From: Candidatus Zixiibacteriota bacterium
Lineage (GTDB): Bacteria > Zixibacteria > MSB-5A5 > GN15 > FEB-12
Reading direction: 5' to 3'
NCBI GenBank assembly: GCA_022571985.1
Contig: JACZWU010000001.1
Span: 281,501 to 345,500 of the forward strand
Length of the DNA stretch: 64,000 nt
Shown here: piece by piece, positions 51,403-60,352 of the stretch
How positions within the stretch are numbered: position 1 is the stretch's first letter
Layout: every line of letters begins with the position of its first letter
Translations under genes and position numbers: made by a program
Notes under the pieces: model-generated
What the model saw: only the letters and a program-made list of their open reading frames with translations
What the model was told of the DNA's origin: nothing
Databases searched by the model: none

Positions 51403-53010
51403 TTACATTCTGAAAATACCGAATTTAGTATCGGCTATGGGGGCGTTTAATGACATAGAGATTCCGAGCGCCAGCGCCTGCCGAGTGTCGGTCATACCGA
51501 TAATGCCGTCATCCCAGAGACGTGCTCCCGAAAAGTATGGTGTTGATTCCTCTTCGTATTTTTCTATGATTGGCTTTCTGATTTCATCAATATCTTTTTG
51601 CGTCAGCTTCTGCCCCTTCTTTTCAAACTGATTAATCTTGACTGACGCTAAAACATCGGCTGCCTGCTCACCCCCCATAACACAGATTCGTGAGTTCGGC
51701 CACATCCACATCAGGCGCGGGAAATATCCGCGGCCGCACATGGCGTAGTTGCCGGCACCGTAAGAGCCGCCAACGACTAACGTAAATTTGGGCACGTTAG
51801 CGTTGGCCACGGCGTGGACCAGCTTGGCACCATCGCGGGCTATACCGCCTGCTTCATACTGACGCCCGACAATAAAACCGGAAATATTCTGTAGAAAGAT
51901 TAACGGGATTTTTCTTTCACAGCATAATTCAATAAAGTGAGCGCCCTTAAGAGATGACTCCGAAAACAGAACGCCATTGTTGCCGATTATACCAACCGGG
52001 TAGCCCATTATATGGGCAAAGCCGGTTACTAAAGTAGCCCCATATAGCTGCTTAAATTCGTGAAAATAGGAGCCATCGACTATGCGCGCTATCACTTCAC
52101 GAATATCATACGGCTTGCGTAAGTCAGCATTAACCACCCCGTATAATTCTTCGGGGTCATAGTAGGGGTCTTCAGAGGCGGCACAATTTAATGAGGCAGG
52201 TCTCTTACGATTTAAGTTTTCAATAACGTTGCGGCAAATTTGTAAAGCGTGTTCATCGTTCTGTGCATAATGGTCGGTGACGCCTGATGTCCGGCAGTGA
52301 ACTTCGGCCCCGCCCAGTTCTTCGGCTGTTACTTCCTCGCCGGTGGCGGCTTTTACCAGAGGCGGCCCGCCGATAAATATCGTTCCCTGATTTTTGACAA
52401 TAATAGATTCATCGGACATAGCCGGCAGATAGGCGCCGCCGGCAGTACACGAACCCATCACGACTGAAATTTGGGAAATGCCCTTGGCCGACATGCGGGC
52501 TTCGTTATAGAAAATACGTCCGAAGTGATCTTTGTCTGGAAAAGTACCCGACTGCAGCGGCAGATAAATACCGCCGGAATCTACCAGATAAACACAGGGC
52601 AGATGATTGGTCTCGGCGACTTCCTGTGCCCGGGCATGCTTGAGAATCGTCATCGGATAGTAGGTGCCGCCCTTGACTGTGGCGTCATTGGCGATTACCA
52701 TCACTTCGCGGCCATGCACTACTCCCACGCCGGTTATGATTCCGGCCGAGGGGGCATTGTTATCATACATATCCCAGGCAGCAAGTGAACTCAATTCCAG
52801 AAATGGCGTATTTTTGTCGAGCAGTTTTTTGACTCGGTCACGGGTCAATAATTTACCGCGGTCTAAATGACGCTGACGCGATTTTTCGGGGCCGCCAAGT
52901 TTAACCTGCTCCAGACGTTCTTTGAAAACAGCGTGCACCGACTTATTGCTCTTTGCGTTTTCTTTGAAATCCGCTGACTTAGTATCTATTTTTGATTCTA
53001 TTCTAAACAT
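51403..53010 (-). CDS. Carboxyltransferase subunit, methylcrotonyl/geranyl-CoA carboxylase type
   Basis: 535-residue carboxyltransferase. It has the pattern of MccB/AtuC rather than Pcc[82 protein letters not shown] and [16 protein letters not shown]. It transfers carboxyl from biotin to a branched enoyl-CoA. It is one base after the AtuA-like gene and upstream of the hydratase and the other carboxylase subunits. Confidence 0.95.
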   Translation of the reverse strand: MFRIESKIDTKSADFKENAKSNKSVHAVFKERLEQVKLGGPEKSRQRHLDRGKLLTRDRVKKLLDKNTPFLELSSLAAWDMYDNNAPSAGIITGVGVVHGREVMVIANDATVKGGTYYPMTILKHARAQEVAETNHLPCVYLVDSGGIYLPLQSGTFPDKDHFGRIFYNEARMSAKGISQISVVMGSCTAGGAYLPAMSDESIIVKNQGTIFIGGPPLVKAATGEEVTAEELGGAEVHCRTSGVTDHYAQNDEHALQICRNVIENLNRKRPASLNCAASEDPYYDPEELYGVVNADLRKPYDIREVIARIVDGSYFHEFKQLYGATLVTGFAHIMGYPVGIIGNNGVLFSESSLKGAHFIELCCERKIPLIFLQNISGFIVGRQYEAGGIARDGAKLVHAVANANVPKFTLVVGGSYGAGNYAMCGRGYFPRLMWMWPNSRICVMGGEQAADVLASVKINQFEKKGQKLTQKDIDEIRKPIIEKYEEESTPYFSGARLWDDGIIGMTDTRQALALGISMSLNAPIADTKFGIFRM

Positions 53011-53011
53011 T

Positions 53012-54811
53012 CTATCGTTTGGCTTTCTTGGTTTTTTTCCACAGCGATGACGGCGCCTTTATCGGCATCTGAAGCAGCGCCTGCGCCAGGGTCTTCCCTT
53101 GCGGGTCGACCATCAGCGAACGAGTGCCGCCGCCGCCCAGAGATTCTCCCAAAAGAAAATTCAAGCCTTCTAAATTATCAAGCTCAAATCTGACGACTTT
53201 ACCCAGCGTAATGCCTTTGAAAAAGGCTTTAACTTTGGCAGCAGTCAAATATCCGGTTAACCAATCATAGATCTGGGGTGAACGCGCCAGCACGCCGACA
53301 TTACAGGTATCGCCTTTATCCCCGGAACGGGCGTAGCAGAGGTCTTGCAGTATTCCTGTTTTGAGTTTTCCTGCGGCGTTTTTGCCTTTGGCTTTTTTGA
53401 GTAGTGGCACTGGAGATTTGGAAGATTTTGTTTCAGACGTAAATGAAATGCTGAACGAATTTTGCTTGCCATCGCTATCCAGTGTCAAAACTTTACATGT
53501 TGCGTTATCACGTTTCATCAGTGCCGGCCAGTAAGCTACTACCTGCGACGGACGAGGACGTCCGCTTATAACCGCCATTCCGGAAGGCCCTGACAATATC
53601 AGCGATGATAATAATTTTCCGAACTCGGTGATTTTATTTTTATTCTGGTCACGCACTCCGAACTGTAGAATTATTTCATTAGTTTCGGGCGACTCCAGAG
53701 ATTTCGGCCAGATAGAACCTGAGCCAATCATATCAGTGCGAGTCTGTTCGAATTTCAAACCCAGTCTTTTCCAGAATGCTGCCGCCGCGACTTTGGCTTT
53801 GTGGTAAGTGTCGGGGCCTGATATTAAAATTCCGCCGCTGGCTTTCCAGCCGTCGTTGTAAGACATTGATATCTTAAACAGTTCAGTCAGCGGCTCTCCT
53901 TTAATACCAGAGATACGCACCCGGTTTTTGCCTTGATCTTTTAGCTCTATCGAATCAAAACGGGCAACGCCATCGGGTGTAATATAATTTGAGGGATCAC
54001 CCATTTCGTAAACGAGCTGCTCTTTGACGGTCTTCTCCGATACCAAACCGCCGGTGTTTTTGTGCTTGGTGACTGTAAACTCGCCGCTCGTTTCCATTTC
54101 AACAATAGGGTAGCCGATATTGTCATAAGTTTTGACGTCGGTCCAGTCAGTAATATTGCCACCGCTCGACTGCGTGCCGCACTCTATGATATGCCCGGCA
54201 ACTATCCCCGCCGCAATCTTATTCCAGTCGTCGCTCTTCCAGCCAAACTCAAAAATCATCGGCGCCAGAGTTATGCCGGTATCTGTCACCCGTCCGGTGA
54301 CGATTATCTGGCAGCCCTCTTGCAGAGCTTTGACCACCGGCTCGGCGCCAAGATAGACATTTGCCGAGGTTACCTTGTCGCGAACTTTTAGGAATTTTTC
54401 ACCACTGTCCATATTGGTAAACTTTTCACCTTTGGCCAGCAGACTGTCGATATCGTCCATGATGTTATCGCCATGCACCACCCCGACTTTTATTTTTATC
54501 CCCTGCTCTCTGGCAATTTCGATAATCTTTTTGCCCAATCCGACCGGATTTATCCCTCCTGCGCTTGAAATAACAGTCACTTTTTTCTTAACTATAAGCG
54601 GCAGACATTCTCTGATCTGATCCAAAAAATCGCCGGCATAGCCAAGTTCCGGGTTTTTCTGCTGCTGACGCTGCAGAATTGACATGGTGATTTCGGCTAA
54701 AAAATCCATAGTAATATAATCCAGCGGGCCGCCCGAAAGCTGCCTCTTCAACGCCGTAAGGTCATCTCCCCAGTAACCCCCGGCGTTGCCTATTCTGATT
54801 TTCTTTTTCAA
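53012..54811 (-). CDS. AtuA-like (DUF1446) acyclic terpene utilisation family protein
   Basis: 599 residues. The DUF1446 domain covers about 1-450 ([63 protein letters not shown]), and a C-terminal AtuA-like domain covers about 490-590 ([20 protein letters not shown]). Its biochemical role is not established; it is genetically tied to geranyl-CoA or methylcrotonyl-CoA degradation. It is the first gene of the carboxylase operon. The last residues are a Lys-rich tail. Confidence 0.93.
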   Translation of the reverse strand: MKKKIRIGNAGGYWGDDLTALKRQLSGGPLDYITMDFLAEITMSILQRQQQKNPELGYAGDFLDQIRECLPLIVKKKVTVISSAGGINPVGLGKKIIEIAREQGIKIKVGVVHGDNIMDDIDSLLAKGEKFTNMDSGEKFLKVRDKVTSANVYLGAEPVVKALQEGCQIIVTGRVTDTGITLAPMIFEFGWKSDDWNKIAAGIVAGHIIECGTQSSGGNITDWTDVKTYDNIGYPIVEMETSGEFTVTKHKNTGGLVSEKTVKEQLVYEMGDPSNYITPDGVARFDSIELKDQGKNRVRISGIKGEPLTELFKISMSYNDGWKASGGILISGPDTYHKAKVAAAAFWKRLGLKFEQTRTDMIGSGSIWPKSLESPETNEIILQFGVRDQNKNKITEFGKLLSSLILSGPSGMAVISGRPRPSQVVAYWPALMKRDNATCKVLTLDSDGKQNSFSISFTSETKSSKSPVPLLKKAKGKNAAGKLKTGILQDLCYARSGDKGDTCNVGVLARSPQIYDWLTGYLTAAKVKAFFKGITLGKVVRFELDNLEGLNFLLGESLGGGGTRSLMVDPQGKTLAQALLQMPIKAPSSLWKKTKKAKR

Positions 54812-55170
54812 ATCTGTAATTATTCCGTAAGCTCTTGTCTGTTAATCGTTAGTGAACAAGAATATAAAGATGTTGAGCGAGATTGTAAAGCAACTCGGTT
54901 TTCATACTTCGATTCCCACGGGACTTTGCTGAAAGGCTCAGTATGACTTAATCTTCTCTTGTAGGTCAGTACCTCGTGTACTCGCGATGGTCCTGACTCT
55001 TTTTTCGTGCAACCACCAAAATACCTCTTTGGGCTGCGTTCATTTTGACTAATGTAAAGCCTTGCAAAAACGTCAAAATATCCTATATTTGATTTTATAA
55101 CCTGGCCGGCCTCACAAACGGGGTGCTACCAAGTTTTTCATACGAGGCCGCCATTACTACAGGTGTTGCT
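54812..55170. other. Divergent intergenic region with a hairpin repeat
   Basis: About 360 bp between the AtuA-like gene and the DUF1028 gene, so it must contain both promoters. The repeat described at 54953-54997 occupies its centre. I see no other structured element or ORF. Confidence 0.5.
54953..54997. repeat. Intergenic hairpin repeat, copy 2
   Basis: TCTTGTAGGTCAGTACC... ends in GGTCCTGACT; GTCAGTACC pairs with GGTCCTGAC with one mismatch to form a hairpin. It matches the copies at 36400 and 56468. A T-run (TCTTTTTT) follows on the plus strand. Confidence 0.7.
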
Positions 55171-56406
55171 ATGAAAATTTCTAAATGTTATCAAATCTTT
55201 CTGACTGCCGCTTTAGTTTGCTTTTTTCTGGCTCCGCGAGTTGAAGCTACTTTTTCAATTGTGGCGGTGGACACCATTACCGGCGAAGTTGGATCTGCCG
55301 GAGCTTCCTGCATTGCCGGGTCAAATATAATTGAAGATGTTGTCGAGGGAATCGGGGCAATTAATACTCAAGCCTTTTATTTGTCGGGCAATCAAGCCAA
55401 TGCTCATGCTCTGTTAATTGCCGGTATTGCGCCCGATTCAATTATGAGTTGGCTTGCTGCCAACGATGTTCAAAATGATTCGGGGCGGAGACAATACGGC
55501 GCCGTAACTCTAGCCGGACAGGGGGCCTCGGCTGCCTTTACCGGAGTACTTACTAACGACTGGAAAGGCCATATCACCGGACCAACTTATTCAATTCAGG
55601 GAAATATTCTTTTAGGACCCCATATATTGGACTCTATGGAGTTTGTTTTTCTTAACACCTCCGGGCCGCTCGAAGAACGCCTGATGGCCGCGCTTGAAGC
55701 CGCCAAAGTTGTCGGCGCGGATACACGCTGCACCTCCTCCGGCAAATCGTCCATTTCTGCCTTTATCAAAGTGGTCCGTATAGGTGATGGTGGAATTCCT
55801 TACATAAGAGAAATAATCGGCAATACTACCGGATCAACCGACCCCATCGATCTGCTGCGGGTTAAATTTGACAGCTGGAAGCTCCAGCAAAAAGCAGACC
55901 CGGACAGTTCAATAGTTATTAACGCACCTGATACGGTAAGAGCAGACGGCGCCACTCTGATTAGCATTACTGTTGTTCCCTTGAATCTGGACGGCGACTC
56001 GCTCAGGTATCTCGACAGTGTAGTGATAGTCAACAGCGGCGGCGGAACTATGTCTGCGGTGGTTGATAACGGCGACAAAACCTTTTCTGCTACGCTTACG
56101 TCTGGTACCGTCTCACAATCTGACACAATAACAGTATTCGTAGAATCTGGCGGGGAGCTGGTTCAATTAAACAGCAGACCTGTTGTTATCTATTACCCCT
56201 GCGGTGATGTTAATTTTGATTTAGCCGGTCTTAATATTCTCGACTTAACATATTTGGTAGATTACATCTTTCGCAGCGGCCCCCTTCCTCCGAAAAAAGA
56301 TGCGGCTGATCTTGATGGCGGCGGCGGCTTCGCGAATATTCTGGACCTGACCGATCTGGTCGATTACATCTTCCGCAGCGGTGACAAACCGACCTGCGGC
56401 TGGTAA
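55171..56406 (+). CDS. Secreted DUF1028 protein with C-terminal dockerin-like repeats
   Basis: 411 residues from the ATG at 55171; upstream in-frame codons precede the signal peptide and are rejected. The signal peptide (about 1-27, ending VEA) exposes the DUF1028 domain at TFSIVAVDTITGEVGSAGASCIAGSNI, an Ntn-hydrolase-like fold whose substrate is unknown. A beta-sandwich domain follows (about 250-345), then two dockerin-like repeats (GDVNFDLAGLNILDLTYLVD, ANILDLTDLVDYIFRSG) like those at 15055-15825. Probably surface attached. Confidence 0.9.
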   Translation: MKISKCYQIFLTAALVCFFLAPRVEATFSIVAVDTITGEVGSAGASCIAGSNIIEDVVEGIGAINTQAFYLSGNQANAHALLIAGIAPDSIMSWLAANDVQNDSGRRQYGAVTLAGQGASAAFTGVLTNDWKGHITGPTYSIQGNILLGPHILDSMEFVFLNTSGPLEERLMAALEAAKVVGADTRCTSSGKSSISAFIKVVRIGDGGIPYIREIIGNTTGSTDPIDLLRVKFDSWKLQQKADPDSSIVINAPDTVRADGATLISITVVPLNLDGDSLRYLDSVVIVNSGGGTMSAVVDNGDKTFSATLTSGTVSQSDTITVFVESGGELVQLNSRPVVIYYPCGDVNFDLAGLNILDLTYLVDYIFRSGPLPPKKDAADLDGGGGFANILDLTDLVDYIFRSGDKPTCGW

Positions 56407-56421
56407 GAATAAAGGTCACTT

Positions 56422-56453
56422 GTCGAAACCACACCCAGGGGGCGGGTTTCGAC
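56422..56453. repeat. GTCGAAACC/GGTTTCGAC hairpin
   Basis: A perfect 9-bp inverted repeat with a C/G-rich loop (ACACCCAGGGGGCG), 16 nt after the DUF1028 stop. No T-run follows, so it looks like part of a repeat rather than a terminator. The hairpin repeat copy 3 lies just beyond it. Confidence 0.55.
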
Positions 56454-56467
56454 CTACTCGAAAGTGA

Positions 56468-56518
56468 ACTCTTGTAGGTCAGTACCTCGTGTACTCACGT
56501 ACTCGTGACGGTCCTGAC
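56468..56518. repeat. Intergenic hairpin repeat, copy 3
   Basis: TCTTGTAGGTCAGTACCTCG ... GACGGTCCTGACG, the same unit as at 36400 and 54953, with a short internal expansion (GTACTCACGTACTCGTGA). It differs from copy 2 mainly in this loop. Confidence 0.7.
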
Positions 56519-56637
56519 GATTCTCGTGTGCGGCAGATATCCCTATTGCCCGATGTAAAACAAACTGAAAATAAGAAGAACCAATTACCAACAATTTTTA
56601 TGCTGTAAACTCTGCTGCTTCTGCCGATAATCTGACT

Positions 56638-57255
56638 GTGCCAAAGTTGAACAGAATATTTCTATTTGCAGCCCTGCTTATAGCCTCAAGCTCGCAGGCG
56701 GACGAAGTCGCGCTCGACAGCAACGTCGCTTTTTTTGAAGGCGAAAAATTTAACTATATTATGTATCCCCCGGACGGCTTTCAGCTGATTACCGATGAAG
56801 TCAAAAGCGCCGGCTATTCGCTGGCTTTTGTGCCCGAAGGACAGCTCTACGACTCGGCTGATATTACCATTGATATCAACATCTTCCGCTTTAAACAGAA
56901 AAGAAGCAAAGTTGATTTTTTCAGCGAGCTCATCAAAGACGACACCCTGCAGATACGAAAACATTACGGCAAAACTCTGGTTATACGGCCGGTTGATTCG
57001 GTTTTCAATAAAGACGGCAAGTTGCTGCCGACTTTTTATTTTAATGACAGCAGCCGCTTTATTCCGACTGTGATGATGTCCTATTTTGACGGCGCCAACG
57101 AAGTTTTGATTTTTGAACTGACAATTAAAAGGCTTCAGCCAAAATTTGTGGCCGAGCAGAAATTTACCGAATGCCTGGGTAAGTTTCGCACCCTAAAAAG
57201 CGGCGATATCACCGAGCGCAACAAGAGAATGCGGGAGAAGAAGAGGGGTGAATAG
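56638..57255 (+). CDS. Secreted protein of unknown function
   Basis: 205 residues, start GTG. A signal peptide (IFLFAALLIASSSQA, cleavage near residue 21) is followed by a mixed alpha/beta domain (NYIMYPPDGFQLITDEVKSAGYSLAFVPEGQ, then VMMSYFDGANEVLIFELTIK) and a charged C-terminus. The closing region resembles the general shape of small periplasmic stress proteins, but I recognise no family. It stands alone between a repeat cluster and the convergent helicase. Confidence 0.7.
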   Translation: MPKLNRIFLFAALLIASSSQADEVALDSNVAFFEGEKFNYIMYPPDGFQLITDEVKSAGYSLAFVPEGQLYDSADITIDINIFRFKQKRSKVDFFSELIKDDTLQIRKHYGKTLVIRPVDSVFNKDGKLLPTFYFNDSSRFIPTVMMSYFDGANEVLIFELTIKRLQPKFVAEQKFTECLGKFRTLKSGDITERNKRMREKKRGE

Positions 57256-57282
57256 CCATTGAAAATTGACCGTTGTGTGAAT

Positions 57283-59115
57283 CTATTTAGATTTATAGTG
57301 TTTTAAGCTTTCCTTGTTTACTCTTCTTATATTTAAATGGCCATATATGACATTTAAGAATGGAGACATACCTGATGTTCTCTTATTTAAATTTGAATCA
57401 AATTCGTCATGGAAGGTAATTATTAAATCTTCCTTAGCTCTTGTAAGAGCAACATAGAGTACTCTTCTCTGTTCTTCCGGATTTTCACTTTTACCGGGCA
57501 TAAAAGTTTTATTTACCCACATAACAAAGACACATTTGCTCTCTAATCCTTTTGCAGAATGAAATGTGGTAACAAGCACTTTTTTTTCATCAGAAGTTGT
57601 TTCTTCAGTTTCATAAATACCAAATCTCTCAAATATAGCTTCTACTATCGACTTTGGATTAAATGACTCTCCTTCCACCATTTCGAAAGTAACTCCAATA
57701 TCAGGAAAGAGTTTTAAATCAATTTGTAAATTTGGAAAGTTTAAAAGATTTCTCTTGAAGTTTTCAGCTTCCTTAACACTCTTCCTTAATTTTTCGAGCT
57801 CTCCGAAAAAACCACCGATTTTGTCGTTACATGAGCTCTCACAATGTTCGTAGAGTGAAACATCTGATTCCATTGCTTCCAATCGAATCTTGAGTATTAT
57901 ATTTGCAGTTAAACCAAGAATTGGTAACCATTGGCGAAGAGCTAAACTGTCCTCAAAGCACAATATTCTTAAAAGTAAAAGAAGTCTCCAATGGTCGTCA
58001 GGAATCGTCTTCTTTTCTTTAATTCTAACTGGGATTTCATATTCTTCGAAAACTCTGGCCACAGAACTTACATGATTTCTTGTAGGACAAAGGACAAGAA
58101 AGTCGTTGTAGGCTATGTTTTCTTCAGTATTCATCGTATCAATTATGATTTTTGCAACTATTTCGATTTGAATTTTGCGGGTTGTGCAGCTAAGCGCAGT
58201 TATCTTGTCGCCATTGTCTTCTGGGAGATTAATTTTCCCACCTAAATAATTACAGTCACGAATAAGTGCTTGGGTAGCTCTCAATATTTGTGGAGGCAAT
58301 CGATGACAATCTTTGAATACCACGTTTTCCCATTCGGATGATGTCCAAAGATCATTTAATCCTTGAGGGTTGGCATGCCTCATTCCATAGATACTTTGTG
58401 CGTCGTCACCAACAACAACTACCTGACTTGTTTCATTTGAGCTAATTAGTTTTATAAATCTTTGATCTAAAGGATTTAAGTCTTGAAATTCATCAACTTG
58501 TAGAAGTATTGCTGGAAATTTCATATCACCCGAAGACAGAATTTTGATTGCAGCGTTTACCAATCCTTCTATGTCAAAAGTATTGTAAAAACTTAACATG
58601 GTTTCGTAGTGATCCAATATCTGCTGTTTAGTATCAACATCTATTTCAAACGATTCTGGCCATAGTTCCGTACATCTATAAGCATTTAATGCAACTCTTA
58701 AATCACTCAATTTTACATCAAGATCTAGGTCTAATATCAGTTCAGTAAGAATAAGATCTAATTCGCCTTTTTCAGAAACTAATACAGAAAATGCATTACT
58801 CCTGTCGATAGTTTGGGCATATTTGTGAACAACACTTTTTGCATAAGTGTGCAACGTGCTCACCCGAGGAAAATCATAATCACTACCTTCAAAATCTTTT
58901 TTTGCAACTCTTGAAATTATCTTGCCTTCGGTATCTCGACGGCTTGCCCTCGTAAATGTAATGAAAGAGACTTCTCGTTGTGAATCTTCCTTCAATAGTC
59001 TGGCCATTCGCTCTACTATTGTGCTGGTCTTTCCAGTACCTGGTCCAGCAACAACAACTAAAGGCTTGCCAGTATGCTGAATTACTTTTTCTTGTCGAGA
59101 ATTAGGAAATGTCAT
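57283..59115 (-). CDS. UvrD/Rep-family superfamily 1 DNA helicase
   Basis: 610-residue helicase. Motifs in order: Walker A GPGTGKTSTIVERM, Ia FITFTRASRRD, II VDEFQDLNPLDQRF, III VVGDDAQSIYGMRH, V TTFHSAKGLESKCVF and VI QRRVLYVALTRAKEDL. No nuclease domain is attached, and it is shorter than UvrD/PcrA (about 720). The ATG at 59115 overlaps the stop of a DnaJ-like fragment (ATGA). It is clearly more A+T-rich than its neighbours, so it probably arrived by transfer. Repair or phage-defence roles are both possible. Confidence 0.9.
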   Translation of the reverse strand: MTFPNSRQEKVIQHTGKPLVVVAGPGTGKTSTIVERMARLLKEDSQREVSFITFTRASRRDTEGKIISRVAKKDFEGSDYDFPRVSTLHTYAKSVVHKYAQTIDRSNAFSVLVSEKGELDLILTELILDLDLDVKLSDLRVALNAYRCTELWPESFEIDVDTKQQILDHYETMLSFYNTFDIEGLVNAAIKILSSGDMKFPAILLQVDEFQDLNPLDQRFIKLISSNETSQVVVVGDDAQSIYGMRHANPQGLNDLWTSSEWENVVFKDCHRLPPQILRATQALIRDCNYLGGKINLPEDNGDKITALSCTTRKIQIEIVAKIIIDTMNTEENIAYNDFLVLCPTRNHVSSVARVFEEYEIPVRIKEKKTIPDDHWRLLLLLRILCFEDSLALRQWLPILGLTANIILKIRLEAMESDVSLYEHCESSCNDKIGGFFGELEKLRKSVKEAENFKRNLLNFPNLQIDLKLFPDIGVTFEMVEGESFNPKSIVEAIFERFGIYETEETTSDEKKVLVTTFHSAKGLESKCVFVMWVNKTFMPGKSENPEEQRRVLYVALTRAKEDLIITFHDEFDSNLNKRTSGMSPFLNVIYGHLNIRRVNKESLKHYKSK

Positions 59116-59393
59116 TCCCACCCCGCTATTTTTTTCCTCTGCTGATCAGTCAGGGTTTTGGGCAGGGTTACTTTTATTTCGACAAAGAGATCGCCCGATG
59201 TGCCGGTGACTGCCAGGCCCTGGCCGTTTAAGCGAAGTATCGCCCCCGGCTGGGTGCCGGCGGGTACGGAGAGCGAGACGGTCTTGCTGAGTGTTTTGAC
59301 AGTCACTTTGGTGCCGAGTATCGCCTCGGTGAAAGGAATTGTTACCGAGGTGTATATGTCATTGCCCTGGCGCTGGAATTTTTGGTTCGTCAT
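59112..59393 (-). CDS. Solo DnaJ C-terminal substrate-binding domain (possible remnant)
   Basis: 93 residues equal to the second C-terminal beta domain of DnaJ/CbpA: VTIPFTEAILGTKVTVKTL, VPAGTQPGAILRLNGQG, GDLFVEIKVTLPKTLTDQQR. There is no J domain, zinc-finger or first beta domain, nor any trace of them upstream, and I see no good ribosome site. It may be the 3' remnant of a dnaJ gene whose end was joined to the incoming helicase gene, or a genuine solo domain working with the nearby Hsp20. Confidence 0.65.
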   Translation of the reverse strand: MTNQKFQRQGNDIYTSVTIPFTEAILGTKVTVKTLSKTVSLSVPAGTQPGAILRLNGQGLAVTGTSGDLFVEIKVTLPKTLTDQQRKKIAGWE

Positions 59394-59466
59394 GATTTGT
59401 ACTGTAATTATAAGGTTGCCGCTGTCTATAATACAATCACTTTTTCATATTCGTGGGCGAAAGATG

Positions 59467-59534
59467 GATTCCCGCCTGCCCCGAAGCTCGCTCGGGATTA
59501 AAACGCGGGAATGACAGAATGCGGCGGGAATGAC
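59467..59534. repeat. Intergenic GGATTCCCGC/GCGGGAATGAC repeat, copy 2
   Basis: GATTCCCGCC near the start pairs with GCGGGAATGAC, which occurs twice at the end (around 59504 and 59524). It is related to the element at 39364. It lies between the DnaJ fragment and hsp20. Confidence 0.6.
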
Positions 59535-59557
59535 ATGGTAAAACCAGCAAAAATAAA

Positions 59558-59585
59558 GACCGGTTGTCGTTTAAAACAACCGGCC
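59558..59585 (-). terminator. Rho-independent terminator of hsp20
   Basis: The minus strand reads GGCCGGTTGT-loop-ACAACCGGTC followed by TTTATTTTT, 49 nt after the hsp20 stop: 9 of 10 paired positions and a good T-run. Confidence 0.85.
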
Positions 59586-59634
59586 TTGCTCTCATTAACT
59601 GCAACGACTGTAAGAAATTCTTATTTGAGATTTC

Positions 59635-60093
59635 TCAGTTGATGTTGATATCGATTTCTTTGGGCTTGGACTCTTCGGTCTTAGGCAGAGATATAAGCAG
59701 CATACCGTTTTTGTAGTCTGCTTTGATTTTGTCTGTCCGGACGTTTTTGGGCAGCGTAAACGAGCGCGAAAACTGTCCGGAGAAAATTTCGCTTCTCACG
59801 AAATCTTCGGTCTCTGTCTTTTGCTCAACATTGCGCTCACCGTTGACAGTCAGCAGACCGTTTTTCACGGTAACTTTGATTCTGGACTTGTCGATTCCGG
59901 GCATCTCAAAGTTCAGCTTAAGCTGGTCATCGGTTTCGGTGATATTTACCCGGGGTGAAAAGCCGCTTTCGGCATTTGCGACATTGCAGATATTGCCGGC
60001 ATCTCCGAGAAACGGTGAATTTGAAAAGAAATCATCGAAAATCTTTTCAAACGGGAAAACATTGCGGCTTGGTGAAATCATTAAACTTCTCAT
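59635..60093 (-). CDS. Small heat-shock protein Hsp20
   Basis: 152-residue alpha-crystallin-type chaperone that holds unfolding proteins. The crystallin domain runs about 45-140 (VNITETDDQLKLNFEMPGIDKSRIKVTVKNGLLTVNGER, FSRSFTLPKNVRTDKIKADYKNGMLLISLPK) and ends with an IxI-like motif (IDININ). I start it at the ATG at 60093, eight bases after GGAGG; a longer reading from 60108 would include the ribosome site. No CIRCE element is present upstream, but two palindromes are. Confidence 0.96.
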   Translation of the reverse strand: MRSLMISPSRNVFPFEKIFDDFFSNSPFLGDAGNICNVANAESGFSPRVNITETDDQLKLNFEMPGIDKSRIKVTVKNGLLTVNGERNVEQKTETEDFVRSEIFSGQFSRSFTLPKNVRTDKIKADYKNGMLLISLPKTEESKPKEIDININ

Positions 60094-60172
60094 TTTGTAA
60101 TCCTCCATGTTGGACTATTATATTGTTTGTTAGTTTCCATTTCTATCTAATTTATAATCAAATTTCGTGCCA

Positions 60173-60187
60173 AGTGGCTAAGCCACT
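60173..60187. promoter_or_regulatory. Palindrome upstream of hsp20 (GTGGCT type)
   Basis: AGTGGCT-A-AGCCACT, a perfect 15-bp odd palindrome 80 bp upstream of the hsp20 ATG. A near copy, GTGGCT-GT-AGCCAC, lies at 60314-60327 after the propeller lipoprotein gene. It may be an operator or a paired intergenic repeat. Confidence 0.45.
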
Positions 60188-60264
60188 ACCTTGTAACTAT
60201 TTAAGTTTTTTGCCAAATCTCAGTTCAAATTTTACAGACAATACGGCAGAACGACCTGCTATTA

Positions 60265-60291
60265 TGACATATATCAAATGCATATATGTCA
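60265..60291. promoter_or_regulatory. TGACATATAT inverted repeat
   Basis: TGACATATAT-N7-ATATATGTCA: perfect 10-bp arms 172 bp upstream of the hsp20 ATG. The arm content and spacing suit a dimeric DNA-binding protein better than a terminator because there is no G+C-rich stem or T-run. Confidence 0.5.
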
Positions 60292-60352
60292 GGCTATCGG
60301 CCAAAATGGCAGGGTGGCTGTAGCCACTAAAAGTTAAAATTGGACTGTATTC

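Noticed and set aside
57283-59115. Helicase as GajB of a Gabija system
   Set aside because: Size and motifs fit loosely, but no GajA (OLD-family nuclease) gene is adjacent; the neighbour is a DnaJ fragment.
60094-60352. CIRCE/HrcA operator before hsp20
   Set aside because: No TTAGCACTC-N9-GAGTGCTAA-like sequence is present.
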